In this document: one piece after another, positions 23,472 to 30,553 of the stretch
Layout of the letters: every line of letters begins with the position of its first letter
How positions within the stretch are numbered: the stretch's first letter is position 1
Origin: Nocardia testacea NBRC 100365
GTDB taxonomy: Bacteria > Actinomycetota > Actinomycetes > Mycobacteriales > Mycobacteriaceae
Assembly (NCBI RefSeq): GCF_000308775.1
Contig: NZ_BAGJ01000173.1
Span: 1-37,018, forward strand
DNA length: 37,018 nt
Direction of reading: 5' to 3'
The notes under the pieces: generated by a model
The model's database searches: none
Told to the model about the DNA's origin: nothing
Seen by the model: the letters and a program-made list of their open reading frames with translations, nothing else
Position numbers and translations under genes: made by a program

Positions 23472-24124
23472 GAGTCGTGCTGATCCACGGCGTGGCCACC
23501 GACAGCCGGGTGTGGGCGGGCACCGTCGCCGCCCTCGGCCCGGCCGTCGAGGTCCACGCCCCCGACCGGCCGCAGTCGGGTGATATGGACACCGAGATCG
23601 CCGCCCTCGCGCCGCTGTGCGCGGGGGCGCTGGTGGTCGGGGTCAGCGGCGGTGCGACGCTGGGCCTGGAGCTGGCCGCCCGCGGGGTCGAATTCGCCGC
23701 GGCGCTGCTGCACGAACCGGCGGCCGGGTCGCTGGCGCCGGGCCTGCTCGACGAGGTGGCGCGGGCGTTCCGGCGGCGGGGCGTGGCCGGATTCGGCGGA
23801 GCTCTCTACGGGCCCGGCTGGACCCCGGAACTCACGACGGCCTCGCGCGAGACGGTCGCCGGAGAACTCGCGATGTTCCGCGCGTTCGAACCCCGGCCGG
23901 TGGGCCGATCGGCGGGCCGGATCACGCTGACCGTGGGCCGGAATTCGTCGCCGGCCCGGCACCGATCCGTTCACGACCTGGGCACGACCTTGGGTATCGA
24001 ATGGCGGGTCCTCTCCGGCACCGGCCACGCGGCCCACCTGGAGATCCCCGGGCAGTTTGCACAGTGGGTCCGGCGGCGCCGCGGCGCCGACCTCGGCTCC
24101 TACTGCCTACCCCCGTTCCCGTGA
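23468..24124 (+). CDS. Small alpha/beta hydrolase ending the cyanurate-biuret operon
   Basis: A 218-aa alpha/beta-hydrolase-fold protein. It starts VVLIHGVATDSRVW with the oxyanion HG, has a nucleophile elbow GVSGG (Ser60), and ends with GTGHAAHLE carrying the catalytic His. The acidic residue is unclear. It overlaps biuH by four bases and ends the operon; it is shorter than most such hydrolases (250-300 aa), with a minimal cap. Substrate unknown. A carboxybiuret or ester/amide step is conceivable from position, but known carboxybiuret hydrolases (AtzE) are amidase-signature enzymes, so this is only a guess. Confidence 0.75.
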   Translation: MRVVLIHGVATDSRVWAGTVAALGPAVEVHAPDRPQSGDMDTEIAALAPLCAGALVVGVSGGATLGLELAARGVEFAAALLHEPAAGSLAPGLLDEVARAFRRRGVAGFGGALYGPGWTPELTTASRETVAGELAMFRAFEPRPVGRSAGRITLTVGRNSSPARHRSVHDLGTTLGIEWRVLSGTGHAAHLEIPGQFAQWVRRRRGADLGSYCLPPFP

Positions 24125-24588
24125 ACCGCAGCCGATGGAACCAAGGGTGTTCTCCGGCCGCGGCTGTCCGGACCGGCCGGCGGGGTCCGATCCCGTTTGT
24201 GCGCGCAGCACGAGAGCGGGCCGATGTTTCATGACGCCGGCCCATAGGCGACGCCACCGGGCCGTCCTACGATGGCAGTGCCAGGTCCGATCGGGCACGC
24301 AACGCGTTTCCTCGTTCGTGCGCCGGGAGTCCGGCACCGATCGGAAGTTCGAGATGCTGTGCGGTGGAGGAACACCGGGCCGGTGCATGCCCAACGGGCC
24401 GGCCGCCGATTCTCCCTCGAACCCCCGCCGGTTCATCCACACCGAATCCATCGCGAAAGTACGTCTCACGAAATGCTCGTTCAGCTGTTTCGCGCGCCCG
24501 GAAAAGGATGCTCGTCGGTCCACGGCTGCGCAGAAGTTTCCCGGACCGCCGTGCGGCGCACGCCGCGCATCATCCCGAGGGCGGTGTG
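24125..24588. other. Gap between two operons
   Basis: 464 nt without a recognisable gene. Open frames run through but lack ribosome sites and family features. A TACGAT near 24268 could be a -10 box. No strong hairpin terminator was seen after the operon. Confidence 0.4.
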
Positions 24589-25098
24589 ATGGTGCGGCGG
24601 CCACAGCCCGGCTCGGGCGCATCGTGCCTGCCCACGGCCACCCAGTTGCTGTACGCGGTCGGCGGCCGGCGCGCCGAGGGCCCGGTGTGCAGCCTCGCGT
24701 CGGCGCTGTCGGACTCCTATCGGCTCGAAGCGGGACTGGCCGGCATCCGGCTGCAATCGCGCCGGCGGGCACTGATCGCCGAGATCGATGCCTGGAGTTC
24801 GCGGCATCTGCCCGCGCCCACCGCCGGTAGCCGCGTCTACGAGTGCACCCTCGGCGAGCTCATCGATGTGATCGCCGCCGGTGCCGCCCGCGCGTTCCAT
24901 CTGCTGCGCCATGACGACCCGGCAGGCGACCTCATGCACGCGGAATGGACGCGCCTCGCGGAGCTGCAGCTCACCTACCGCGATCTGGTGCACGATATCG
25001 AGAGCGGCCGCTGCTGTCTCCCGGCCGAACAGCGCCTCCGCGTGGTGCACGCACAGATGCCGTATCGGCTACCCGTCGGAACGGGAGAGTCGCAATGA
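24589..25098 (+). CDS. DUF4254-type protein
   Basis: A 169-aa soluble, helical protein that resembles actinobacterial DUF4254 proteins: CLPTATQLLYAVGG at the start, RRRALIAEIDAWSSRHLP in the middle, and HAEWTRLAELQLTYRDLVHDIESGRCCLPAEQRL near the end, a family-like stretch of Trp, Leu and Asp. Function unknown. ATG at 24589 follows GAGGGCGG by a few nt; a longer frame lacks support. It overlaps the alpha/beta hydrolase start by ATGA, so the two are translationally coupled. Not part of the preceding operon (464-nt gap). Confidence 0.68.
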   Translation: MVRRPQPGSGASCLPTATQLLYAVGGRRAEGPVCSLASALSDSYRLEAGLAGIRLQSRRRALIAEIDAWSSRHLPAPTAGSRVYECTLGELIDVIAAGAARAFHLLRHDDPAGDLMHAEWTRLAELQLTYRDLVHDIESGRCCLPAEQRLRVVHAQMPYRLPVGTGESQ

Positions 25099-25919
25099 AC
25101 GGGGTGGACCGGGATATCCCCACCGACCTGGGCACTCTCCGCGTCCGGGTCACCGGAACCGGCCCGGCGATGGTGCTGTGGCCGAGCCTGCTGATGGACC
25201 ACGCGCTCTGGGACGGGCAGGTCGCGTACTTCTCCGGGCGGTTCACCACCGTCGCAATCGACCCGCCGGGACACGGTGCGAGCACACCCCTGCACCGGCC
25301 GTTCACCTTCGGCGACTGCGCACAAGCCCTGCTCCGGGTCCTCGACACGCTCGGAATCGACCGCGCGCACCTCATCGGTAATTCCTGGGGCGCGATGATC
25401 GGCACCACCTTCAGCGCGCTCTACCCCGAGCGCGTGCTGACCGCCGTACTCATGAACGGCACCGCCTCACCGGCCGGTACGCGTCAGCGTCTCGAATACG
25501 GCGCCCTGCTCGCCCTCGCCCGCGTGCTGCGCGGATTCCGGGGACCGCTCGTCCCCGCCGCGCTCTCCGCGTTCCTGGGACCGGAGACGATGCGGACCCG
25601 CCCGGACGTGGTCGAGCAGGTGCGGCGCACGGTGCGCGCCAACGAGGTCGGATCGGCCGCGCACGCGGTGCGCAGCGTGGTGGTCCGCCGTCCGGACCAG
25701 CGCGAACTCGCCGCGTCCATCCGCACGCCCACACTGGTCGTCGGGGGCCGCCAGGATGCGACCTTCCCGCCCGCCGAGGTCGAAGCGATGGCGCACGCCA
25801 TCCCGGGTGCCGAGCTGTCGTTTCTGGAGGATGCCGCCCACCTGGTCGCTCTCGAAGTACCGGATGCGGTGAACGTCTTGATCGACGACTTCCTCCGGCG
25901 CCACGCTCCGCGCGGCTGA
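25095..25919 (+). CDS. Alpha/beta hydrolase (alpha/beta hydrolase fold-1)
   Basis: A 274-aa alpha/beta hydrolase with a complete set of landmarks: LWPSLLMDHALWDGQ, IDPPGHGAS (55-63), the nucleophile elbow GNSWG (Ser97), TPTLVVGGRQDATFPP with the catalytic Asp, and LEDAAHLVALE with the catalytic His. The architecture fits 3-oxoadipate enol-lactonase-like or haloperoxidase-like esterases; the substrate is not determinable. Four-base overlap with the DUF4254 gene. Convergent with the XRE regulator 46 nt downstream; a GGGCACC/GGTGCCC pair (25923-25929/25960-25966) may end transcription. Confidence 0.85.
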   Translation: MNGVDRDIPTDLGTLRVRVTGTGPAMVLWPSLLMDHALWDGQVAYFSGRFTTVAIDPPGHGASTPLHRPFTFGDCAQALLRVLDTLGIDRAHLIGNSWGAMIGTTFSALYPERVLTAVLMNGTASPAGTRQRLEYGALLALARVLRGFRGPLVPAALSAFLGPETMRTRPDVVEQVRRTVRANEVGSAAHAVRSVVVRRPDQRELAASIRTPTLVVGGRQDATFPPAEVEAMAHAIPGAELSFLEDAAHLVALEVPDAVNVLIDDFLRRHAPRG

Positions 25920-25965
25920 AGCCGGGCACCACCGCCGTGACCGGTCCGGCCCTTTCCGGTGCCCG

Positions 25966-26814
25966 TCAGCCGCTCCCGCTGCGTACCGTCCGCCCCCGCG
26001 CAGCCGCCTTGATCAAGGTCCGTGCGCCCTCCCCCGTCTCCGACTGCTGGGCCAGGACATCGAACGCCCGCCCGTACACATCGATCTCGCGCGGCTGGGT
26101 GATGGTGAGTTCGGCGGCGGTGCCCTCGACCATGACCAGCCGGTTGTCGAACATGGCGAAATTCGTCGACACCACCAGCGCTTCGGCGGTGAACGGGACG
26201 ATGCCGATGGTCACCCGGGGCATGCCGATGAGCGAGGACAGCCGGTCGAGCTGCCCGACCATCACCGCGTCGTCACCGACCGTGGTGTAGAGGGCCTGCT
26301 CGGCGATCAGGAAGTGGAACAGATGGTCGCGCTGGTACAGGATGCGCTGCCGTTCCATCCGCTTCGAGACGGCGTTCTCGACATCGTCGGGGATGCGGTG
26401 GAATTCGATACCGCGACGCAGTTTGGCGGCCGCGTACTCGGCTGTCTGGAGCAGCCCGGGAACGATCTGCGGCTGGAAATCGCGGATATGGGTGGCATCC
26501 GCCTCCAGTTTCAGTGATTTCTGCTGCCGGCGGCCGAGTCCGGTGCCGAGGATCTTGCGCCATTCGAGGTAGGCGACCTCGATGGTGTTCGAGGTGGCCA
26601 GCAGGTCCGGCAGCTGGTCCTCGGCGCCACAGTGGCGGCAGTAGGCGCGGATATCGTCGTCGGAGGGTCTGATCCGGGCGAACTCGATCTTGCTCACCTT
26701 GGATTCGTGCCAGCCGCACAGTTGCGCGAGTCTGCGGTTGGTGAGGCCGGCCTGGCGCCGCAGCTCCCGCAGCCGTACCCCGAGAGCTTCTCGCGCGTCG
26801 TGCACTTCGTTCAT
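25966..26814 (-). CDS. XRE family HTH regulator with DUF5753 domain
   Basis: A 282-aa protein. Residues 1-65 form an XRE helix-turn-helix (RLRELRRQAGLTNRRLAQLCGWHESKVSKIEFARIRPSDDDI). Residues about 85-265 form DUF5753, recognised by ATHIRDFQPQIVPGLLQTAEYA, the AEQALYTTVGDDAVMVGQLDRLSSL segment, and VTIGIVPFTAEA. Such proteins are very abundant in Streptomyces and Nocardia and usually sit next to a small DUF397 or DUF6879 protein. Their exact role (developmental control or toxin-antitoxin-like) is unsettled. The start overlaps the stop of the DUF6879 gene by ATGA, so it is the last of a three-gene operon. Confidence 0.9.
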   Translation of the reverse strand: MNEVHDAREALGVRLRELRRQAGLTNRRLAQLCGWHESKVSKIEFARIRPSDDDIRAYCRHCGAEDQLPDLLATSNTIEVAYLEWRKILGTGLGRRQQKSLKLEADATHIRDFQPQIVPGLLQTAEYAAAKLRRGIEFHRIPDDVENAVSKRMERQRILYQRDHLFHFLIAEQALYTTVGDDAVMVGQLDRLSSLIGMPRVTIGIVPFTAEALVVSTNFAMFDNRLVMVEGTAAELTITQPREIDVYGRAFDVLAQQSETGEGARTLIKAAARGRTVRSGSG

Positions 26815-27332
26815 CTGTCGACATATTCCGTGTAGGGCGTAGCCATGTCCCAGAGCCGGTGCTTCACACGCCGGGCGTACTGGATGATCCCCCGGTCGGT
26901 CGTCACCGCGAGACCGGAGGGTTTGCCGTGCTCGTCGACCAGGTTGTAGACGACGCGATCGTCATCGATCAGCCACCAGTCGTCCGAGGGCACGTCGCCG
27001 GCCAGATGCCGTGGGACGTACCGGATATCCTCGCCCGCGTCGGTATTGGTGCCGGTCACCGAGAGCAACCAGCGGTGATAGTCGCTGTGCGGCACCGACA
27101 CCACGCGGACCCGTCGTACGGTGACGCCCCGGCCGGTCGTCTCCCGGATCAGCGTGTTCCATCGATTCTTCTGCGCGTCCGGCAGCGCGGGCCGGCCCTC
27201 CAGGAAGCGACCGAGCCGGCCGGTCTCGGCCGGCACGGCGTAGGCGTCGCGGACCTCGAGATGGAATGCCTCGGAAACGCATTCGCGAAACAGCGCGGCC
27301 CAGTCCGGCGGCTCATGCGGAAGATAGCGCAC
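26811..27332 (-). CDS. DUF6879-type protein (XRE/DUF5753 partner)
   Basis: A 173-aa soluble protein with DUF6879 landmarks: ALFRECVSEAFHLEVRDAYAVP, FLEGRPALPDAQKNRWNTLI, RGVTVRRVRVVSVPHSDYHRWLL, GEDIRYVPRH, DDWWLIDDDRVVYNLVD, and a helical tail ending MATPYTEYVDR. Function unknown; the family almost always lies beside XRE/DUF5753 regulators. The start is taken as the GTG at 27332 because it leads directly into the conserved part; it overlaps the preceding gene's end by 20 bases. Stop overlaps the XRE start by four bases. Confidence 0.8.
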   Translation of the reverse strand: MRYLPHEPPDWAALFRECVSEAFHLEVRDAYAVPAETGRLGRFLEGRPALPDAQKNRWNTLIRETTGRGVTVRRVRVVSVPHSDYHRWLLSVTGTNTDAGEDIRYVPRHLAGDVPSDDWWLIDDDRVVYNLVDEHGKPSGLAVTTDRGIIQYARRVKHRLWDMATPYTEYVDR

Positions 27333-27642
27333 CGTAGAACGTCCTTTTGGTCTTCGGGACTTCGATCGCGACCTCGTCGGGTGCCAGATCGAGCTGCTCC
27401 AAGATCTCACGCTCGGCGACCGGGCGGCCGGCGAGGGTGAACGTTCCCCGGCCGGTATCCTGCATGGGCGCGCCGATGAAGGTATCGGGTTCGGCGTAAC
27501 CGAGCAGTAGATGCGGGATCTCGACGGTGGCCGGTCTGTCCGTCTCCCATCCCTGCACCAGATAACTTCCCTGATCGGTCGTGTACAGACTGGGGCATCC
27601 ACCGAGATCCGAGCCCCCTCTACCGAGAAACCGCAGACGCAT
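27313..27642 (-). CDS. Small protein, first gene of the XRE-DUF6879 cassette
   Basis: A 109-aa acidic, probably beta-rich protein of unknown function. The ATG at 27642 has an AGGGG about 7 nt upstream. Notable segments: GRGGSDLGGCPSLYTTDQGSYLVQGWETD, where Gly/Ser turns alternate with aromatic strands, VEIPHLLLGYAE, and a C-terminal LDLAPDEVAIEVPKTKR. I have the impression that similar about-100-aa proteins precede DUF6879 genes in other actinobacteria, which points to a three-protein functional unit, but no name exists to my knowledge. It overlaps the DUF6879 gene by 20 bases. Divergent from the 107-aa gene at 27862. Confidence 0.65.
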   Translation of the reverse strand: MRLRFLGRGGSDLGGCPSLYTTDQGSYLVQGWETDRPATVEIPHLLLGYAEPDTFIGAPMQDTGRGTFTLAGRPVAEREILEQLDLAPDEVAIEVPKTKRTFYGALSSA

Positions 27643-27665
27643 ACTTCAACCCCTGTTCGATGGTT

Positions 27666-27752
27666 AGCACGAGTTTTCCCGTACTCCGTACATGATGCAC
27701 TTCGGCACTGTGACCGGGAAAACAACGCAGCGTAGTTGTGCAAACTCGTGCT
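27666..27752. promoter_or_regulatory. Composite inverted-repeat region upstream of the XRE cassette
   Basis: A single element (27666-27681) has two inverted partners. AGCACGAGTTT (27666-27676) matches AAACTCGTGCT (27742-27752), and GTTTTCCCG (27673-27681) matches CGGGAAAAC (27715-27723). The two left arms overlap by GTTT, so only one pairing could form at a time in RNA; in DNA they could be linked operator half-sites. The region brackets the likely promoter of the minus-strand cassette. Confidence 0.5.
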
Positions 27753-27861
27753 CACTACTCGCCAAGATCGGTCTCGGCTCCTTACCGTCGATGCAACCGT
27801 CGCGCCCGACAACCGTGCCGGGATACAGGTGTCGGGCCGGCCATGAGACCAAGGGGTGAGC

Positions 27862-28185
27862 ATGCGATTCGAGGTGAAGGTGAGCAGATACGGGGACCAG
27901 TGGCTCATCTCCGCACCCGCGTTCGGCGTCCGGAAGATCGTGGACGACGAGTCCGCCATCCGGAGCGAGGCGTACCGGTTGATCGCCCGATGCGGCACCG
28001 CGCCGGGTGATTTCGAGGTCGAACTGGTGCCGGGCGGGGGCCCCGATATCGCGGCGGTGGTCGACGATCCGCCCACCCCCGTGGAACCGCACGGCCCCGG
28101 TTGTTTTCCCGGCGGGGCGTCGGTGCACGAGATCCGGGCCCGGCTCCGGCGGGTGGACGAGCCGCTGGTCGACGACGGTTTCTGA
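27862..28185 (+). CDS. Small protein of unknown function, divergent from the XRE cassette
   Basis: A 107-aa protein. The N-terminus MRFEVKVSRYGDQWLISAPAFGVRKIVDDESAIRSEAYRLIARC has the strand-strand-helix form of HicB-like domains: an amphipathic strand, a turn with Gly-Asp-Gln-Trp, a second strand and then a long helix. The C-terminal half is acidic and Pro-rich, probably disordered. ATG at 27862 with AAGG at 27851-27854; a GTG two codons upstream is possible. A HicB-like antitoxin relation is only a structural impression; no HicA-like toxin is adjacent. It lies between the XRE cassette and the phosphotransferase gene. Confidence 0.5.
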   Translation: MRFEVKVSRYGDQWLISAPAFGVRKIVDDESAIRSEAYRLIARCGTAPGDFEVELVPGGGPDIAAVVDDPPTPVEPHGPGCFPGGASVHEIRARLRRVDEPLVDDGF

Positions 28186-28201
28186 TACCGACGCCGCATT
28201 C

Positions 28202-28207
28202 TAGAGT
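28202..28207 (+). promoter_or_regulatory. -10 box for a leaderless phosphotransferase transcript
   Basis: TAGAGT lies 6 nt before the ATG at 28214, and no Shine-Dalgarno is present, suggesting a leaderless mRNA. Confidence 0.35.
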
Positions 28208-28213
28208 CGTGGC

Positions 28214-29116
28214 ATGGCAATTCGGGACGGCGATGCCGTAGACATCCACGATGTGGTGGCCGGGCAACTGCCCGGCTATCGGATCGACTCGGTCGTGCTG
28301 CTGGGACAGGGGGAGGACCACATTGCCTATGAGGTCAACGGCGAGCTGATCGTGCGCTTCGGCAAGGAACCCGATCCGGGAACCCGCGCCGCGCGGGTGA
28401 ACGGGGAAGCCGCGCTACTGGCCGCCGTCGCCGATATCTCGCCACTGCCGGTTCCCGTGCCGTGTTTCCGGGTCGCCGAGCGGGGTTGCCTGGCGTATTT
28501 CGAACTCCCCGGCCGGCCGCTGATCGATCTGCCCGCGCCGTGGCGATCGCCGCATACACGGTCGATCGCCGCGGTACTCGGGCGATTCCTCGGCGCTCTG
28601 CATGCCGCTCCGGTCGACCGGATGGGCGACCTGGTGGATATCGACGATCAGCCGAACGAATTGTGGCTCGACGAGGCCGGGCAGATCTACGGCACGGTGG
28701 CCGACGAGATTCCCCGCGCCCGTCGTCCGGCCGTGGAGGCGTTTCTCGCGGCGGAACCGCCGGAGGATCGCTACGACCTCGTATTCTCCCACAACGATCT
28801 GGGGATCGAACACGTCCTGGTGGAAGCTCTTTCGGGTACGGTGACCGGCATCATCGATTGGAGTGATGCCGCGATCGTCGACCCGGCCTACGATTTCGGC
28901 CTCCTCTACCGCGACCTCGGCCCGGCGGCTCTGGACACGGCCTTGGACAATTACCGGAGCACCCACGATGTGCAGGCGATCCGGCGGCGGGCTGCCTTCT
29001 ATGCCAGGTGCAGCGTGTTGGAGGATCTCGCCTACGGGCTCGAGAACGGACACGAGAAGTATCTCGGCAAGAGCCTCATGGCATTGACGTGGCTGTATCC
29101 GTCCCCCGCCGACTGA
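28214..29116 (+). CDS. Aminoglycoside phosphotransferase-fold kinase (APH/choline kinase-like)
   Basis: A 300-aa protein kinase-like phosphotransferase. The catalytic loop is FSHNDLGIEHVL: His193, Asp195 and a second His200. The metal-binding IIDWSDAAIVDP (Asp215) follows. The N-lobe shows LLGQGEDHIAYEVNG as a glycine-rich loop and LIVRFGK with the ATP-binding lysine (about 51). Length and layout suit the APH(3')/hygromycin-type or homoserine-kinase-like group. The substrate may be an aminoglycoside or a metabolite; it cannot be told. It may be transcribed from its own leaderless promoter and does not overlap a neighbour. Confidence 0.85.
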   Translation: MAIRDGDAVDIHDVVAGQLPGYRIDSVVLLGQGEDHIAYEVNGELIVRFGKEPDPGTRAARVNGEAALLAAVADISPLPVPVPCFRVAERGCLAYFELPGRPLIDLPAPWRSPHTRSIAAVLGRFLGALHAAPVDRMGDLVDIDDQPNELWLDEAGQIYGTVADEIPRARRPAVEAFLAAEPPEDRYDLVFSHNDLGIEHVLVEALSGTVTGIIDWSDAAIVDPAYDFGLLYRDLGPAALDTALDNYRSTHDVQAIRRRAAFYARCSVLEDLAYGLENGHEKYLGKSLMALTWLYPSPAD

Positions 29117-29190
29117 TCCGCCCCTGCGACGACGGCAGGCGCAGCATGCACACGAATATCGTCGGCACGCCGAGCCCGCCACCGGCCACG

Positions 29191-29340
29191 TCACTGTGGC
29201 GACCCCAGCCGAGCGCCGCCGTCCACCCGGACCACGATGCCCGTAGTGAAGCTGTTGCCGATCAGGAATTCGATCGCCGGGACCGCGGGCAGGGCGATGG
29301 ACGGGTCGATGAATTCGTTGGTCACCAGATCGGTGGCGGT
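29191..29340 (-). pseudogene. 3' remnant of a short-chain dehydrogenase/reductase gene
   Basis: On the minus strand the frame ending in TGA at 29191 reads ...LPAVPAIEFLIGNSF, TTGIVVRVDGGARLGSPQ. This is the C-terminal end of SDR enzymes (FL...S..TG..L.VDGG..L), after the TDLVTNEFIDPS loop. The Rossmann domain, Tyr-Lys active site and start are missing; upstream the frame runs into the stop of the broken permease. It is therefore a 5'-truncated relic of about 50 codons. Confidence 0.65.
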
Positions 29341-29410
29341 GAGTCCATCGGCGATCCGGTCGCCATGGCGATTCCTGATGTGGGCAGTGGTCGGGCAGAG
29401 GTCGTAGAGG

Positions 29411-30282
29411 TCAGTGGCCGCGGCGGCGGCCGTGCGCCCGCTCCACGCGGACGGCCAGGAAATCGAAGAACCAGAACAGGATCAGACCGGCCGGCGAGGA
29501 CAGCAACAGCGCCGTGAGCAGTTCTTCGGTGGCCGGCCGCTGCCGGTAGACGTCGATCATCCGGCCGATACCGGGTTCGCCCTGGCGGAAGAAGAAATCG
29601 GCCACGATCGAACCGATGATCGCCATTCCGCCGGAGATCTTGAACTCGGAGATCATCGCGGGTAGCGCGGTGGGCACTGGAGTTTGCGCAACCGCTGCCA
29701 GCGGCTCGCACCGTGCAGCGTGAACAGATCGTGTTCGGCCGGCGCGACGGCCTTCAGCCCGAACAGCGTGTTGGTGACGACCGGGAACAGCGACACCATC
29801 ACACAGACGATCACCCGGCTGCCGAATTCGTAGCCGAACCAGAAACCGAACAGCGGGACCACGGCCAGGATCGGAATGGTCTGCAGGATCACCGCGTACG
29901 GGTACAGCGAGTACTCCGCCCACCGCGCCTGGCTCATCGCGACGGCGAACCCGACTCCGAGCACCATCGCGACGACCAGCCCGCTCAGCGCGACCAGCAC
30001 GGTGGACCCCAGCGCGGACAGGATCTCCGAGCGCACCGCCGCATCGAGCAGCCCTTCGCTGATCACCTCGTCGGGGCCGGGGAGCAGGAAGCGCGATTCC
30101 GGCGCGATCAGATAGTGGCTCGCGAAGTACCAGAGCCCGGTGACGAGTACGAAGACCACGACAGGCGCGATGATCCGCACGGGTGCGGCCCGGCGCCGGG
30201 GAGCGCTCGCGGCCCGCTCCGGCCGGACCTGCGGGGCCACGGTGGGGGCGGCGGTATCCGCCGCGACCGTGGTCAGCGCCAC
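29411..30282 (-). pseudogene. ABC transporter permease of the NitT/TauT (SsuC) type, broken by a frameshift
   Basis: The first part, GTG at 30282, gives a membrane protein: RIIAPVVVFVLVTGLWYFASH, FLLPGPDEVI, then a permease core with the EAA-loop start TLHGASRWQRLRKLQ. The second part, starting PTALPAMISEFKISGGMAIIGSIVADFF, continues in another frame to a stop at 29411. In intact relatives these are contiguous (LRKLQxPTALPAM). A single-base loss near 29679-29682 (CAGTG where CAG-nTG is expected) explains it. SsuC/TauC-type permeases import sulfonates, nitrate or pyrimidine precursors with an ATPase and a binding protein, neither of which is present. Either a true pseudogene or a sequencing error; the adjoining relics favour decay. 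Confidence 0.75.
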
Positions 30283-30352
30283 CGGCCGCTGGGCGCAGTG
30301 GGAGCGCGCCGAACTGTTCGATCACCTCGCCACCGCGTTTCTGAACGAACCG
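30266..30352 (+). pseudogene. C-terminal remnant of an alpha/beta hydrolase (MhpC-like)
   Basis: The plus-strand frame reads TVVSATGRWAQWERAELFDH, LATAFLNEP. This resembles the end of meta-cleavage-product hydrolases and relatives (GHWAQWE.A..F..L...FL), in which the His of GHWAQWE is catalytic. Here it is Arg (CGC, one base from CAC). No nucleophile elbow or start is present upstream, and the stretch overlaps the 5' end of the minus-strand permease. Best read as a dead gene fragment; a chance match is possible. Confidence 0.4.
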
Positions 30353-30553
30353 GAGCGGCGCCGAGCACGACCCGGCCCGAAATACGGGCGGGGCTCGTCA
30401 GTTCCGGAAAACCGACGAATCGCTGTTCACTTTCCGCTATCGTCGCGGTCGCCGGGCGATTGCCCGGCGGGGGCCGGTGACGCCGCACGCGTCCCGGGCC
30501 CCGGCTCGGCTCGGCGGTCGGCCTCCGATCGCTTCGTTCCGTAGAGGAGCAGT

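Noticed and set aside
30140..30544. A plus-strand 134-codon gene
   Set aside because: Only a short internal part resembles an alpha/beta hydrolase end; the N-terminal part is a shadow of the permease and the C-terminal part is non-coding in character.
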